From assembly GCA_051878575.1 (NCBI GenBank), contig JBJEKJ010000037.1, positions 1-46,413 on the forward strand: a stretch of 46,413 bases of DNA, written 5' to 3'. The notes beneath the pieces are model-generated. The model worked only from the letters and a program-made list of their open reading frames with translations, made no database searches and was not told where the DNA came from. Below, one piece after another: positions 1-8,426 of the stretch. Within the stretch, counting starts at the first letter, position 1. Each line of letters begins with the position of its first letter. Origin of the DNA: CALZFJ01 sp051878575. GTDB lineage: Bacteria; Bacteroidota; Bacteroidia; Bacteroidales; Muribaculaceae. Position numbers and translations under genes: made by a program.

Positions 1-2
1 AA

Positions 3-2318
3 ATGGCCCTTAACAATGAGTACAACCGCGTGGAGCCTAATCTTGCCTACAATACCTTAGGCAAGCAGGAGACGCTTGCCAACGCCTACAAGCGCCATAA
101 GGCCGAGGGAAAGAAGCCTATCGCTGCCTGCAATGCCAACTTCTGGGTCGTGACCGGTCATGGCGAGCCGTGGATCAGCTTCATGCTTGGCACGCCATTT
201 GGCGCGGTGGTCTACAATGATACGACATACGTTAATACCAATACCGGCAGCGACTTGTGGAATGGCGGCCCTTATCGCACTGCCAATGCAGCAATCGATC
301 ACGACAAGCGCCTGTATATTGGGCAGTCGCTGTGGAGTGGTAAGGTGAAGTCGGAGAAATTCACCTCACCGCTGACACTTGTGCAAATCAACAAGCGCTG
401 CAAGGAGGGTGAGTTGGCACTGTTCAGCACCCCTTTCACCGCCACGCGCACCATCACATCGCCCGATGGCAGCAATTTCGTGTATCTTAACCTCAAGGAG
501 GGCAGCTCCTGGAAGGTGAACGCCGATATGACCTTCGTGGTGGGCGAGGTGAGGCTCGACACCAACGGACAGACGCTCGGCAACTACGACGCTGTGCTCG
601 TGGGTGAGGGCTCGGTCTATGAGCCTGAGCTTGCCAAGCTCGCAGTGGGCGACGAGGTGGTGATTAACGAGGGCTGGGCCACGCTCGACGGTGGTATAGC
701 ACCTGCCATAGAGAATATGGTGGAGGGTAATGCCATGGTGATGAAGGATGGCGAGCTCACAGGCCGCAACTATGATGAGAACTACAACTCGATGACCTAC
801 TCGCGCTGCGCCTACGGATGCGACAAGACGGGTAAAATCCTATATATGATGGTTGTCGACAAGTCGACCAACGACTATGGAATATCGGCAGGCTGCTCTA
901 CAGCCGAGATGTGCCAGCTTTGGAAATATCTCTGTCCCGACTTGTGGAACGTGACCAATTTCGATGCCGGAGGCTCGGCTCAGATGATGCTTAACGGAAG
1001 CGTAATCAACAAGACCACCGAGGGGACTCCGCGAGCCGTGGCTTGCGGATGGATGCTCTACTCGTCGGCTCCGGGCAACGACACCGAGATTGCCTCCATT
1101 CAATTCGAGCAGCCGCACATGCACATGCCTATCCTGTCGTCGTTCTCACCGCGTGTGCTCGGCTACAACAAATATGGCGAGATTATCGACCGCGACGTGA
1201 AGGTGACCTACGAGATAAGCGATAATATCGGCACTTCCGAGGGCGATGTGGTGATTGCCAAGTCGAATGCCGGAATGGGCACTATAACAGCAAAGTATGC
1301 CGATGGTATCACCGTGACGGCACCAATCGAGGTGCTGCCTGCGCAAATGGCGCTGCGTGTGAAGCCTGCAATCCTTATTGACGCCTCACGCGAGTATCCT
1401 GTGGAGGTGATTGCCAATATCGGCACCGAGACTTTCTTCTATGAGCCGGGACGACTTAACTGGACTGTGGCCGACAACAGCGTGGTATCGATAGAGAATG
1501 GCGTGCTGAGAGGCTTGAAGGAGGGCGAGAGCGATATCTCATGCGAGCTCGAGGGGTTCGCCGACAACACAACCGTGAGGGTGGAGATTGCCAATGCGCC
1601 GCAGATTAATGTCGACTGGACCGGCTGGGAGCTCAAAGGCTCGGGCAAGAACATGGTGCTATCGTCTGACGGCGTGCTGTCGATGACCTACAACGGAGGC
1701 CGTGGCGCTTACATAAGTCTGAAGAAAGCCCATGCGTTCTACAGCCTTCCCGACAAGATTTGGCTTGATTTCACCACTACGATACCCATGCAGTCGCTTC
1801 AGGTCGATTTCCGCGCCAATACTACCACGAGTGCCAACTACTTGGTCTTCGGCAAGGATGATGGCGGTTTTGAGGCCAACACAAGATACAAAATCGAGCT
1901 TCCAATCAGCGACCTTGGCGATCCTGCCGACATAAGCCTGTATCCTATCCGCTTGAACGAGCTTCGCTTCAATCCGCGCACGTCGGGGTACACGTCGGGT
2001 GAAAACTCGATTACAATTCACGGCCTCTATGGCGAGTATTCCAATTATTCGGGCGTGGAGAGAGTGGAAGGCAATGCCGAGGCGGCCATAAAGGTGTATC
2101 CGAATCCTGTGACCGACGGTGTGTTCACCGTGTGTGCCGATGGCGCCGAGAGTGCCGACGTGGGCATTTACAATCAGGCCGGCGCGCTCGTCTATGGCGA
2201 TGTGCTCCGCGTGAGTGGAGGCAGTGCGACGGTTGAGGCGGCACTGCCGGCCGGCATTTATTTCGTGAAGGTGGTTACGCCCGCGGCAAGCAAGGTGACC
2301 AAGCTGATAGTGAGATAA
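3..2318 (+). CDS. Phosphodiester glycosidase-like (NAGPA/DUF2233) secreted protein with T9SS C-terminal signal, 5' partial
   Basis: The frame is open to the window edge, so the Met at position 3 is probably internal and the signal peptide lies off the window. The first ~360 residues look like the phosphodiester glycosidase (NAGPA, DUF2233) domain: an early NANFW stretch, then FDAGGSAQMMLNG near residue 320, which matches the family's DGGGS..M..NG signature, followed by PRAVACGWMLY. Family members remove sugars from phosphodiester-linked or capped glycans; the substrate here is unknown. The middle (~370-680) looks like Ig-like beta-domains and a beta-sandwich. Residues ~695-771 (IKVYPNPVTDGVF ... 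GIYFVKV ... KLIVR) form a classic type A T9SS sorting domain, so the protein should be exported through the PorKLMN machinery encoded at 26-33 kb and end up on the surface or outside the cell. Family call good, substrate unknown. Confidence 0.8.
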   Translation: MALNNEYNRVEPNLAYNTLGKQETLANAYKRHKAEGKKPIAACNANFWVVTGHGEPWISFMLGTPFGAVVYNDTTYVNTNTGSDLWNGGPYRTANAAIDHDKRLYIGQSLWSGKVKSEKFTSPLTLVQINKRCKEGELALFSTPFTATRTITSPDGSNFVYLNLKEGSSWKVNADMTFVVGEVRLDTNGQTLGNYDAVLVGEGSVYEPELAKLAVGDEVVINEGWATLDGGIAPAIENMVEGNAMVMKDGELTGRNYDENYNSMTYSRCAYGCDKTGKILYMMVVDKSTNDYGISAGCSTAEMCQLWKYLCPDLWNVTNFDAGGSAQMMLNGSVINKTTEGTPRAVACGWMLYSSAPGNDTEIASIQFEQPHMHMPILSSFSPRVLGYNKYGEIIDRDVKVTYEISDNIGTSEGDVVIAKSNAGMGTITAKYADGITVTAPIEVLPAQMALRVKPAILIDASREYPVEVIANIGTETFFYEPGRLNWTVADNSVVSIENGVLRGLKEGESDISCELEGFADNTTVRVEIANAPQINVDWTGWELKGSGKNMVLSSDGVLSMTYNGGRGAYISLKKAHAFYSLPDKIWLDFTTTIPMQSLQVDFRANTTTSANYLVFGKDDGGFEANTRYKIELPISDLGDPADISLYPIRLNELRFNPRTSGYTSGENSITIHGLYGEYSNYSGVERVEGNAEAAIKVYPNPVTDGVFTVCADGAESADVGIYNQAGALVYGDVLRVSGGSATVEAALPAGIYFVKVVTPAASKVTKLIVR

Positions 2319-2342
2319 TAGATAGGAGTTTATACACACGAC

Positions 2343-2378
2343 AGTGCGCCGCATTTCCATCAAGGAGTGCGGCGCACT
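2343..2378. terminator. Hairpin between convergent genes
   Basis: A perfect 11-bp inverted repeat (AGTGCGCCGCA / TGCGGCGCACT, arms 2343-2353 and 2368-2378) lies in the 80-nt gap between the convergent glycosidase-like gene and the minus-strand lipoprotein gene. It is probably a shared terminator. There is no strong U-run on either side, so confidence is moderate. Confidence 0.55.
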
Positions 2379-2398
2379 ATTCATTATGCGGCAAGCAG

Positions 2399-4246
2399 TT
2401 ATTTCTTTGTGGCGTTCACCGTCGATACTTCAGTGGTAGAATCGTCCTCGTTGGCGCCCATTTTCACCACAATGTTGTCGTAGGTGTAGGTTGCCACCAC
2501 TTTATTGTTGTTGGCATTTATCATGTCGAACTCCAGGCGGTAAGTTCCCTCGAAGAGCTTGGCCTTGGCAATCTCGTTCACATTGTAGGAACTTGGAATG
2601 GTATACATCGGGTCGGCGCCGGCAGCGTCGTCCTGATGCCACACTTTTATGTTGGCAACAGTGTAGTTGGAGGCATTTTTCAGAGCCAGGACACCGAAAC
2701 GCTTGCGGTTAGGCGGTGTTATGGTCTGGCTGTAGCACATATTGGAGAACAGATCGAAGGTCTGCTCTTTTTTGTCGTATGCCGGACGGTACCAGCTCCA
2801 GGTGGCATATACCGGCTGCACGAGCACTTCAAGAATGAACGATACATCGGAGTTGTCCTCTACGCCGGCTGTTCCGTATGGAATTTTCCATATCCATTGG
2901 TTTTGGCAGGTCATATCGGTGCGGCACAAGTCGGGGTATCCATTTCCGTCCTTGCTCTTGTCGTAGTCGGTGGAATTGTTGATGTTCTGCACGATATAGT
3001 CGTAGATAACTTTGGCATCCTTGGTGCTGAGGTTTGTCTTTACGTCTTGCAGGCTATAGGAGTGCGATTTCGACCATGAAGCACTAAAACCGAGCGACAA
3101 AGAAGCATCCACCTCATCTGTCGATTTGCCGGTGCATGACAATGAACCCGTAAGTCCCAGCGACGATGAGTAAGTGTAGTTGGTGCTTGCATTCACCGTC
3201 TGTGGCTGCGGATTCTGGTAGAAGCTGAGTCCGCTGATGGGTCTGTTAGCTTGATCCATAAGCGTATAAGATACATTCATCTTTTTCATGTAGTATCCGA
3301 TGATGTAGTTTCGAGTAGCTCCATGCTTGTTCTTGCAGGGATGCCATACGTCGGCATTATGGGCGGTAATACTGCCTTCCACTATGTAGTAATCTCCCTG
3401 AGCGTCGGTTACGCTGTTGCAGGAGTACATGAACAGCGGATAGATTTTGTAATCGATGGTAATGTCGCCATAGGCTCTGAGGTAGTCATCGTCGCTAAGG
3501 GCAGTGGATAGAATCTTGTTATCGAGATCTACGGTCATCTGCGTGGTGAATCGGCGGTAGCTGTTGGAAATGTTCACCGTGGGGTCGTAGCCGGTAGAGT
3601 TTGCTCTCGACTCCGTGTTCTCGGCAAATGTCCTGTCAATCCATTCTATGAAATTGTCGAGGCGCTCGATAAAGTAGGTATCGTCGTGGGCGTGCGCGGC
3701 CTCCTGTTTCAGGTTGTCCCATTCTTCGTCGTCTTCCGATTCGTCGTAGGCTCCGGCTGCTTTCAGGTCATCTATCGATACTGCGTCGGCATTGTTGGAA
3801 GGCTCTGCGTCGGGGAGTGTGAGAATTGAGTAGACGCACGATTGGTTGTAGGCATAGATGAACAGGTTGGCGTCGATTTTCTGCGGCATCGATGCCGGGT
3901 GTTCGTAGGATGCCGCATATTTCGCGAAGGCATCTTTGTCGGGGTTCACGAGCACCACCAATCCTCCGGCATCGTAGAAGTCGTCGATTGCTTTGGCGTT
4001 GCCGGTCAAGTCGGTGTTGGAGAAGAACGCTATTTTAGCATCTTCGAGCGAGGCTGGCACCGGGAAGCACTTTTCGATAGCCTCACGCTCCTCCATGTCG
4101 GTTATGGTTGAGCTTATGCATGTAGGCACTGAGGATGTGACCACTTGTTTCTCAGGATTATCGGCAGGTATGGGGTCCTCATCGCTGTGGCAAGAGAATA
4201 GGCACATTGCTGCTGCCATAATGCCAAAAAAAACTTTAGGTTTCAT
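2399..4246 (-). CDS. Lipoprotein with leukocidin/hemolysin-like beta-barrel pore-forming domain
   Basis: 615 aa. The N-terminus is a lipoprotein signal with lipobox LFSC (Cys19) followed by Ser/Asp/Glu-rich residues, so an outer-membrane lipoprotein is likely. Residues ~30-200 are an acidic, poorly recognised region. From ~220 the protein resembles the leukocidin/hemolysin/cytolysin fold: a long Ser/Thr/Tyr/Gly-alternating stretch at ~340-405 (NYTYSSSLGLTGSLS ... LGFSASWSKSHSYSLQDV) looks like the stem/pre-stem of VCC-type cytolysins, which carry similar SxSWSxS and YxxQD patterns. After it come a Trp/Tyr-rich rim-like part (VQPVYATWSWYRPAY) and a final beta-domain (VLALKNASNYTVANIKVW). Known relatives insert as beta-barrel oligomers into target membranes. 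A lipid anchor on such a protein is unusual and suggests a surface-tethered or antagonistic role. It is monocistronic behind a strong promoter. The family call is pattern recognition and unconfirmed; a structural surface protein is the alternative. Confidence 0.55.
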   Translation of the reverse strand: MKPKVFFGIMAAAMCLFSCHSDEDPIPADNPEKQVVTSSVPTCISSTITDMEEREAIEKCFPVPASLEDAKIAFFSNTDLTGNAKAIDDFYDAGGLVVLVNPDKDAFAKYAASYEHPASMPQKIDANLFIYAYNQSCVYSILTLPDAEPSNNADAVSIDDLKAAGAYDESEDDEEWDNLKQEAAHAHDDTYFIERLDNFIEWIDRTFAENTESRANSTGYDPTVNISNSYRRFTTQMTVDLDNKILSTALSDDDYLRAYGDITIDYKIYPLFMYSCNSVTDAQGDYYIVEGSITAHNADVWHPCKNKHGATRNYIIGYYMKKMNVSYTLMDQANRPISGLSFYQNPQPQTVNASTNYTYSSSLGLTGSLSCTGKSTDEVDASLSLGFSASWSKSHSYSLQDVKTNLSTKDAKVIYDYIVQNINNSTDYDKSKDGNGYPDLCRTDMTCQNQWIWKIPYGTAGVEDNSDVSFILEVLVQPVYATWSWYRPAYDKKEQTFDLFSNMCYSQTITPPNRKRFGVLALKNASNYTVANIKVWHQDDAAGADPMYTIPSSYNVNEIAKAKLFEGTYRLEFDMINANNNKVVATYTYDNIVVKMGANEDDSTTEVSTVNATKK

Positions 4247-4316
4247 AGAAATAAAAATATAAGTTAATAATAAAGCAATTTAGTCTGTTGAGTAATATAT
4301 ATGTTGCTTTTTATCG

Positions 4317-4347
4317 CAAAAGTAATGATATTTTGAACAATCAGCAA
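4317..4347 (-). promoter_or_regulatory. Bacteroidetes promoter for the leukocidin-like lipoprotein
   Basis: On the minus strand, TTG (4345-4347) is followed after exactly 20 nt by TACTTTTG (4317-4324), matching the TTTG-N19-21-TAnnTTTG consensus. The start codon at 4246 lies about 65 nt downstream of the predicted transcription start. Confidence 0.7.
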
Positions 4348-4388
4348 TATTTCAGTGGCAATATATTGGATTTTATCAGAAAATCGGG

Positions 4389-4406
4389 TCAATTGCGTCA
4401 ATTGCG
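4389..4406. repeat. Tandem 9-bp direct repeat between divergent promoters
   Basis: Two adjacent identical copies of TCAATTGCG (4389-4397, 4398-4406), followed by TCA of a third copy. They lie between the two divergent promoters, about 40 nt upstream of the -33 element of the C10 peptidase promoter. An operator or activator site is possible. Confidence 0.5.
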
Positions 4407-4447
4407 TCATTTTCGGGTTAAAATATGTTAATTTTAAAGCTCTTATA

Positions 4448-4478
4448 TTGTCTTTCAATGTATTAGTACATACATTTG
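4448..4478 (+). promoter_or_regulatory. Bacteroidetes promoter for the C10 peptidase
   Basis: TTG (4448-4450), a 20-nt spacer, then TACATTTG (4471-4478): a near-ideal match to the Bacteroidetes promoter consensus, 40 nt before the peptidase start codon at 4518. Confidence 0.75.
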
Positions 4479-4517
4479 TTGTTGTAAAAAATAAAAAAAC
4501 AATCAATTTATCACAAT

Positions 4518-7500
4518 ATGAAACGCAAAATTTTCTTGATGATGGCTGCTGTAGCCGCTCTTGTGGCACAGGCGGCAACGCTGTCGCCCGCGCAGGCGAT
4601 AAAGCGCCTGAAAATCGATGAGGCAAGGAGCCCGATGCTTAAATCGGTGACAGCCTCGGCACATCCGGCATTCACGGCCACCACTGCCGACGGCTCGCCC
4701 GCCATCTATGCTTTTGCCTCAGGCGAGGGCTATGTGTTTGTGGCGGCCGACGACGTGGCAGTGCCACTGATAGGCTATACCGACGGCGGCAGCCTCGATT
4801 TCGGCAATCTGCCGACGAATATGCGCTCATGGCTCGATATGTGGGCAGAGATTATAGCCCAAGTGTCGGCAAATCCCGAGAAATACCGCTCAAGGCGCAT
4901 TGCCAAGCCTGCCGCGGCAAGTTTTGCGGCGATAGAGCCTATAATCACCACAAAGTGGAGTCAGGACGCTCCCTACAACAATTATTGCCCTGAGTCGGAT
5001 GGCAGGCACTTCTATACCGGCTGCGTGGCCACTGCCATGGCACAGGTGATGAACGTGCACCGCTATCCAAGTGACTGCGGCAAAGGCTCTATAAGCTATC
5101 ATCCTGCAAGTTGGGAGGGCGATGAGATACTATCGATGGACTTCTCGAAACTGAGATTCAGCTGGGATGATCTCGTCGACGATTATTCACAGAGCTACAC
5201 CGAGGCTCAGGCCGATGCCGTGGCTACGCTGATGAAGGCTTGCGGCTACTCGGTGATGATGGACTACACTCCTAATGTGTCGAATTCCTATGCCATCGAC
5301 GTGGAGAACTCCTTAAAGACTTATTTCGGATATAGCAGCATGGCCACGTATCGCTTACGCTCATATTATGATACCGAGGCGTGGGACGGCATGCTGCTCG
5401 ACAATCTTTCAAAGGGCTATCCGGTGTTATATTCAGGGCAGTCGTCGACAGGAGGCCATGCCTTTGTGTGCGACGGTAGTAGTGCCGACGGACTTTTCCA
5501 TATCAATTGGGGATGGGGCGGTACTGCCAATGGCTATTTTTCTCTCGATGTGCTCGACCCCTACTATGAGCCTGCCGGTGGATATGGCAGCGGATATAGT
5601 ATTAGCCAAGGCGCCATCTTCAATATTTATCCTGCCGTGGACGGTGAGACCGCTCCATCGCGCGCACTCAATATGGGCGGTGCGCCCGATATTGATATCA
5701 AGGACGGCGTAATGTCAATTTCAGGCTCGGAAAGCTATGCCCTGATGCTGTATTCTCGCAGGGAGCTAACGTTTGACTGTGCAGTGCAGTTTTCCAAGCT
5801 CGACGAGAACCGCAATAGGGTAGGCGACCCTTTCTACCGCACGGCCTACGGTGACCAAGGCGCTTTGGAGAATTTTACACTGCCCGGCTTTTCGGAGGTG
5901 GATAAAGTGACTTGCCCGATGAGCGGACTTGAGGATGGCATATATGAGATACGGCTTATGACGCGCGACAAGAATGCGCCCGTGCAGGAATGGATTCCGG
6001 TGCTCTGTCCCGCCATTTTCCAGCAGAGCGCATATATCAAGTCGGAGAATGGCGAGGTTACGGCATTTCCCGGCGATGCCGATATCGACAAGGTGGCTTT
6101 CCCCGTATTTGAGGCGCTGTCGCCAATATATCCCGGACGTCCTATCAGGCTCCGGACCGTGGCAAAGAACAACGGCGACAAGGCTATTACGATATGTTTC
6201 TCGGCCGCGATGCTCATAAATGGGAAGCTTGCCGAGACGATGGCCTCGCAGACAATAACACTGCAACCCGGAGAGGAAAAGGAGAAAGTATGGCTTACGC
6301 AATATGCGGAGTCGACGTCACTTAAGGCCGGCGACGAGGTGGCATTGATGCTTGTAGACAAGACGTGTCATATCCCATACGAGGGCGCGACGCTGAATAG
6401 TGTGGTGAGCGAGTACAATCCTGATATTGAGGTTGAGGGAATGAAGGTCACGGGATCGAAGCTCATTGATGGAGTGTACACCGTCGACTCCCGCGAAATA
6501 AGATTCACAGGCAAGTTGACAGCCAAAAAGGGCTGTATAATGGAAGAGATAGCGCTGGGTCTCTTTAATGACGACGGCTCGGTGATAGGATACCAGGATG
6601 TGTCGAATGGATTCATCATCGTCAACGAGGGCGAGAGCCAAGACCTGAGCACGACCATATTCTTCAAATCGGCGACGCTTGGCACTCATTATGTGGCTTG
6701 CCTTATGCGGGTAGTGGGCGACACTATGATGCCGCTTGTGGCAACCGCCGAGGGGCAGAACGATCCGTCGACCTACTTGGCGTTCGCAATCACGGAGCCA
6801 AAGGGGCTGAAGCAGCCCGAGGCGCCTTTCGACTTTGTCACCGTGAAGGATTTTTCGATGCACACACAGGCTTCGATAGGGGAGAACTGTATGCCGGTTT
6901 GGCTCGATAAGGATGTGGAGCAGTATCGGCCCGGTATCGTTGCGGCTACGATAACGCTGAGCGCTGCCGATGTGCCCGATGAGGTTCCGCAGGTTTCCGA
7001 CAATAGGCTGTGTGCGTCGCTTGCTACTATGTATGGCGACTCTATAAAGTATAAGGATGTGGATTTGGCCGATTTTTATGGTAGCATGGAAATGTTTGAC
7101 GAATTCAATAAGACATACTCTCAGGCCTTGATGATGAAGCTCGCCGGACGCTATGAGCGCACCGTGGAGATTCCCGGACTTGGTTTCACCATGCGCGACA
7201 CCATTAATTTCAATGAGGAGCCTATGGCAAGATATATGGTCGACCCGACGTTCAAAGTGGGCAAGCCCGTGTCGGGACGATTGCTGTTCTCGACAGGTTA
7301 TCCCTACGACCTTTCGAGCCTCGACGGCAGCGAGGAGGCAACCTTGAGGGTGCTTCATCACGACATATCCACCAATGAGCCTTCGGAGTGGCTCTCAAGC
7401 ACCGCTCCGCTGCGATTCAATGCCGGCAAGAGAGAATATCTTGCCGTGACCGACTCAACCGACTTCGTGCTCGGCGATGACGTTCCGCTTGGATTGTACA

Positions 7501-8087
7501 CCGCCAACGTGTCGGCAAATTGGGGCGATATTCACACCTCATTCGAGTTTAGCGTGGTTGACACGCTGCGTGCGGAGGTTACGCTTCCCAATCGGGAGTT
7601 TGCGCCAAAAGCCACTATCGCGGCCGGTGTGAGGATGAACTACGGCTATCCTTACGTCAGCGCAGTGGGCGCTGATAAGCTGCCCACCGTGCGAATAGCG
7701 GCTGCTTTGCGAAAGAAGGGAGGCAATGAGCCGGTGCTTGCCGACACCACAGTGCTTGCCGACGCCGCATTGGCATATACCGACTTGGATATGACTAAGG
7801 AGGTGAGCATTGATCTATCGAAGTGTGATTTTGGCACTCTGCCCGATGCCGGCGTGGAATATGACCTCGACATAACGATTATATTCAATGGCGAGAGGCA
7901 GTATGCGGTGACGAATACTGTGCTGATAACAAATAAACCGGTGGGAGTGGAGCCTGTGTCGATTCGCGAGATTGAGCATGACAATGCCATCTATCGTATC
8001 GATGGCGTGCGAGTAGACACTACACAGGGAAACTTGCAACCGGGTATCTACATCTCACGTGGACGAAAGATAGTAATCACCCGATGA
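4518..8087 (+). CDS. Secreted C10 family (streptopain-like) cysteine peptidase
   Basis: 1189 aa with a signal peptide (~1-20, Lys/Arg start then an Ala/Val/Leu core). Residues ~20-130 resemble the inhibitory Spi_C10 propeptide. The catalytic domain follows: TGCVATAMAQ gives nucleophile Cys169, GGHAFVCDG gives His314, and FHINWGWGGTANGYF is the conserved loop after the histidine, as in SpeB, interpain and periodontain. Residues ~390-1120 are a long region without recognised catalytic motifs and are probably several Ig-like domains. The last ~40 residues (GVEPVSIREIE ... GIYISRGRKIVITR) look like a short T9SS-type sorting signal. The protein should be exported, processed by release of the propeptide, and cleave host or dietary proteins. 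It is monocistronic, with its own promoter and a downstream terminator. Much larger than SpeB (~400 aa), but long multi-domain C10 proteins are common in Bacteroidales. Confidence 0.9.
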   Translation: MKRKIFLMMAAVAALVAQAATLSPAQAIKRLKIDEARSPMLKSVTASAHPAFTATTADGSPAIYAFASGEGYVFVAADDVAVPLIGYTDGGSLDFGNLPTNMRSWLDMWAEIIAQVSANPEKYRSRRIAKPAAASFAAIEPIITTKWSQDAPYNNYCPESDGRHFYTGCVATAMAQVMNVHRYPSDCGKGSISYHPASWEGDEILSMDFSKLRFSWDDLVDDYSQSYTEAQADAVATLMKACGYSVMMDYTPNVSNSYAIDVENSLKTYFGYSSMATYRLRSYYDTEAWDGMLLDNLSKGYPVLYSGQSSTGGHAFVCDGSSADGLFHINWGWGGTANGYFSLDVLDPYYEPAGGYGSGYSISQGAIFNIYPAVDGETAPSRALNMGGAPDIDIKDGVMSISGSESYALMLYSRRELTFDCAVQFSKLDENRNRVGDPFYRTAYGDQGALENFTLPGFSEVDKVTCPMSGLEDGIYEIRLMTRDKNAPVQEWIPVLCPAIFQQSAYIKSENGEVTAFPGDADIDKVAFPVFEALSPIYPGRPIRLRTVAKNNGDKAITICFSAAMLINGKLAETMASQTITLQPGEEKEKVWLTQYAESTSLKAGDEVALMLVDKTCHIPYEGATLNSVVSEYNPDIEVEGMKVTGSKLIDGVYTVDSREIRFTGKLTAKKGCIMEEIALGLFNDDGSVIGYQDVSNGFIIVNEGESQDLSTTIFFKSATLGTHYVACLMRVVGDTMMPLVATAEGQNDPSTYLAFAITEPKGLKQPEAPFDFVTVKDFSMHTQASIGENCMPVWLDKDVEQYRPGIVAATITLSAADVPDEVPQVSDNRLCASLATMYGDSIKYKDVDLADFYGSMEMFDEFNKTYSQALMMKLAGRYERTVEIPGLGFTMRDTINFNEEPMARYMVDPTFKVGKPVSGRLLFSTGYPYDLSSLDGSEEATLRVLHHDISTNEPSEWLSSTAPLRFNAGKREYLAVTDSTDFVLGDDVPLGLYTANVSANWGDIHTSFEFSVVDTLRAEVTLPNREFAPKATIAAGVRMNYGYPYVSAVGADKLPTVRIAAALRKKGGNEPVLADTTVLADAALAYTDLDMTKEVSIDLSKCDFGTLPDAGVEYDLDITIIFNGERQYAVTNTVLITNKPVGVEPVSIREIEHDNAIYRIDGVRVDTTQGNLQPGIYISRGRKIVITR

Positions 8088-8122
8088 TTCGCGGGAGGTA
8101 GAAGAAGGCGGTTTATCCAAAG

Positions 8123-8166
8123 CGTGGCCGAGTGTCTATGATGTTGACGCTCGGTCACGACGTTTT
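8123..8166. terminator. Intrinsic terminator between C10 peptidase and xseB
   Basis: Arms 8123-8136 and 8146-8159 form a 14-bp stem (two G-U pairs) with a 9-nt loop, followed on the plus strand by ACGTTTT. It lies between convergent genes and probably serves both directions. Confidence 0.7.
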
Positions 8167-8195
8167 CTGCCGATTCGGTCTCCTCCGCGGCTTTT

Positions 8196-8414
8196 CTACT
8201 GCTGCGACGACTCGAGGGTGGCGAGGATTTTCTTCAACTCGGCGTCGGTCGACTGGAGTTTTGCCTTGCACACTTTGAGCAGCGTGAGTGAGCGCGAGGT
8301 TAGTGCTGAGAGGTTGTCGATGTTGCAGTTCTCGCTCTGCATCTCGCGTACTATTTTCTCAAGTTCGGCAATGGCCTCGGTATATGTCATTTCTTGTTTC
8401 TTGCTTTCGTCCAT
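8196..8414 (-). CDS. xseB: Exodeoxyribonuclease VII small subunit
   Basis: 72 aa, the usual XseB length. The sequence is the typical helical hairpin: TYTEAIAELEKIVREMQSE (the family's F/Y-E-A-x-x-x-LExIVxxLExG pattern), then a helix rich in Leu/Lys and a Glu/Ser-rich end. XseB binds several copies per XseA and is needed for exonuclease VII, which degrades single-stranded DNA to oligonucleotides in repair. It starts 12 nt after xseA ends, which makes an xseA-xseB operon. Confidence 0.9.
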   Translation of the reverse strand: MDESKKQEMTYTEAIAELEKIVREMQSENCNIDNLSALTSRSLTLLKVCKAKLQSTDAELKKILATLESSQQ

Positions 8415-8426
8415 TGGTCTGGATAT

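Noticed and set aside
6318..7361. Minus-strand open frame of 347 codons inside the C10 peptidase gene
   Set aside because: Antisense shadow in a GC-rich gene; no signal, no motif, and no promoter or terminator of its own.
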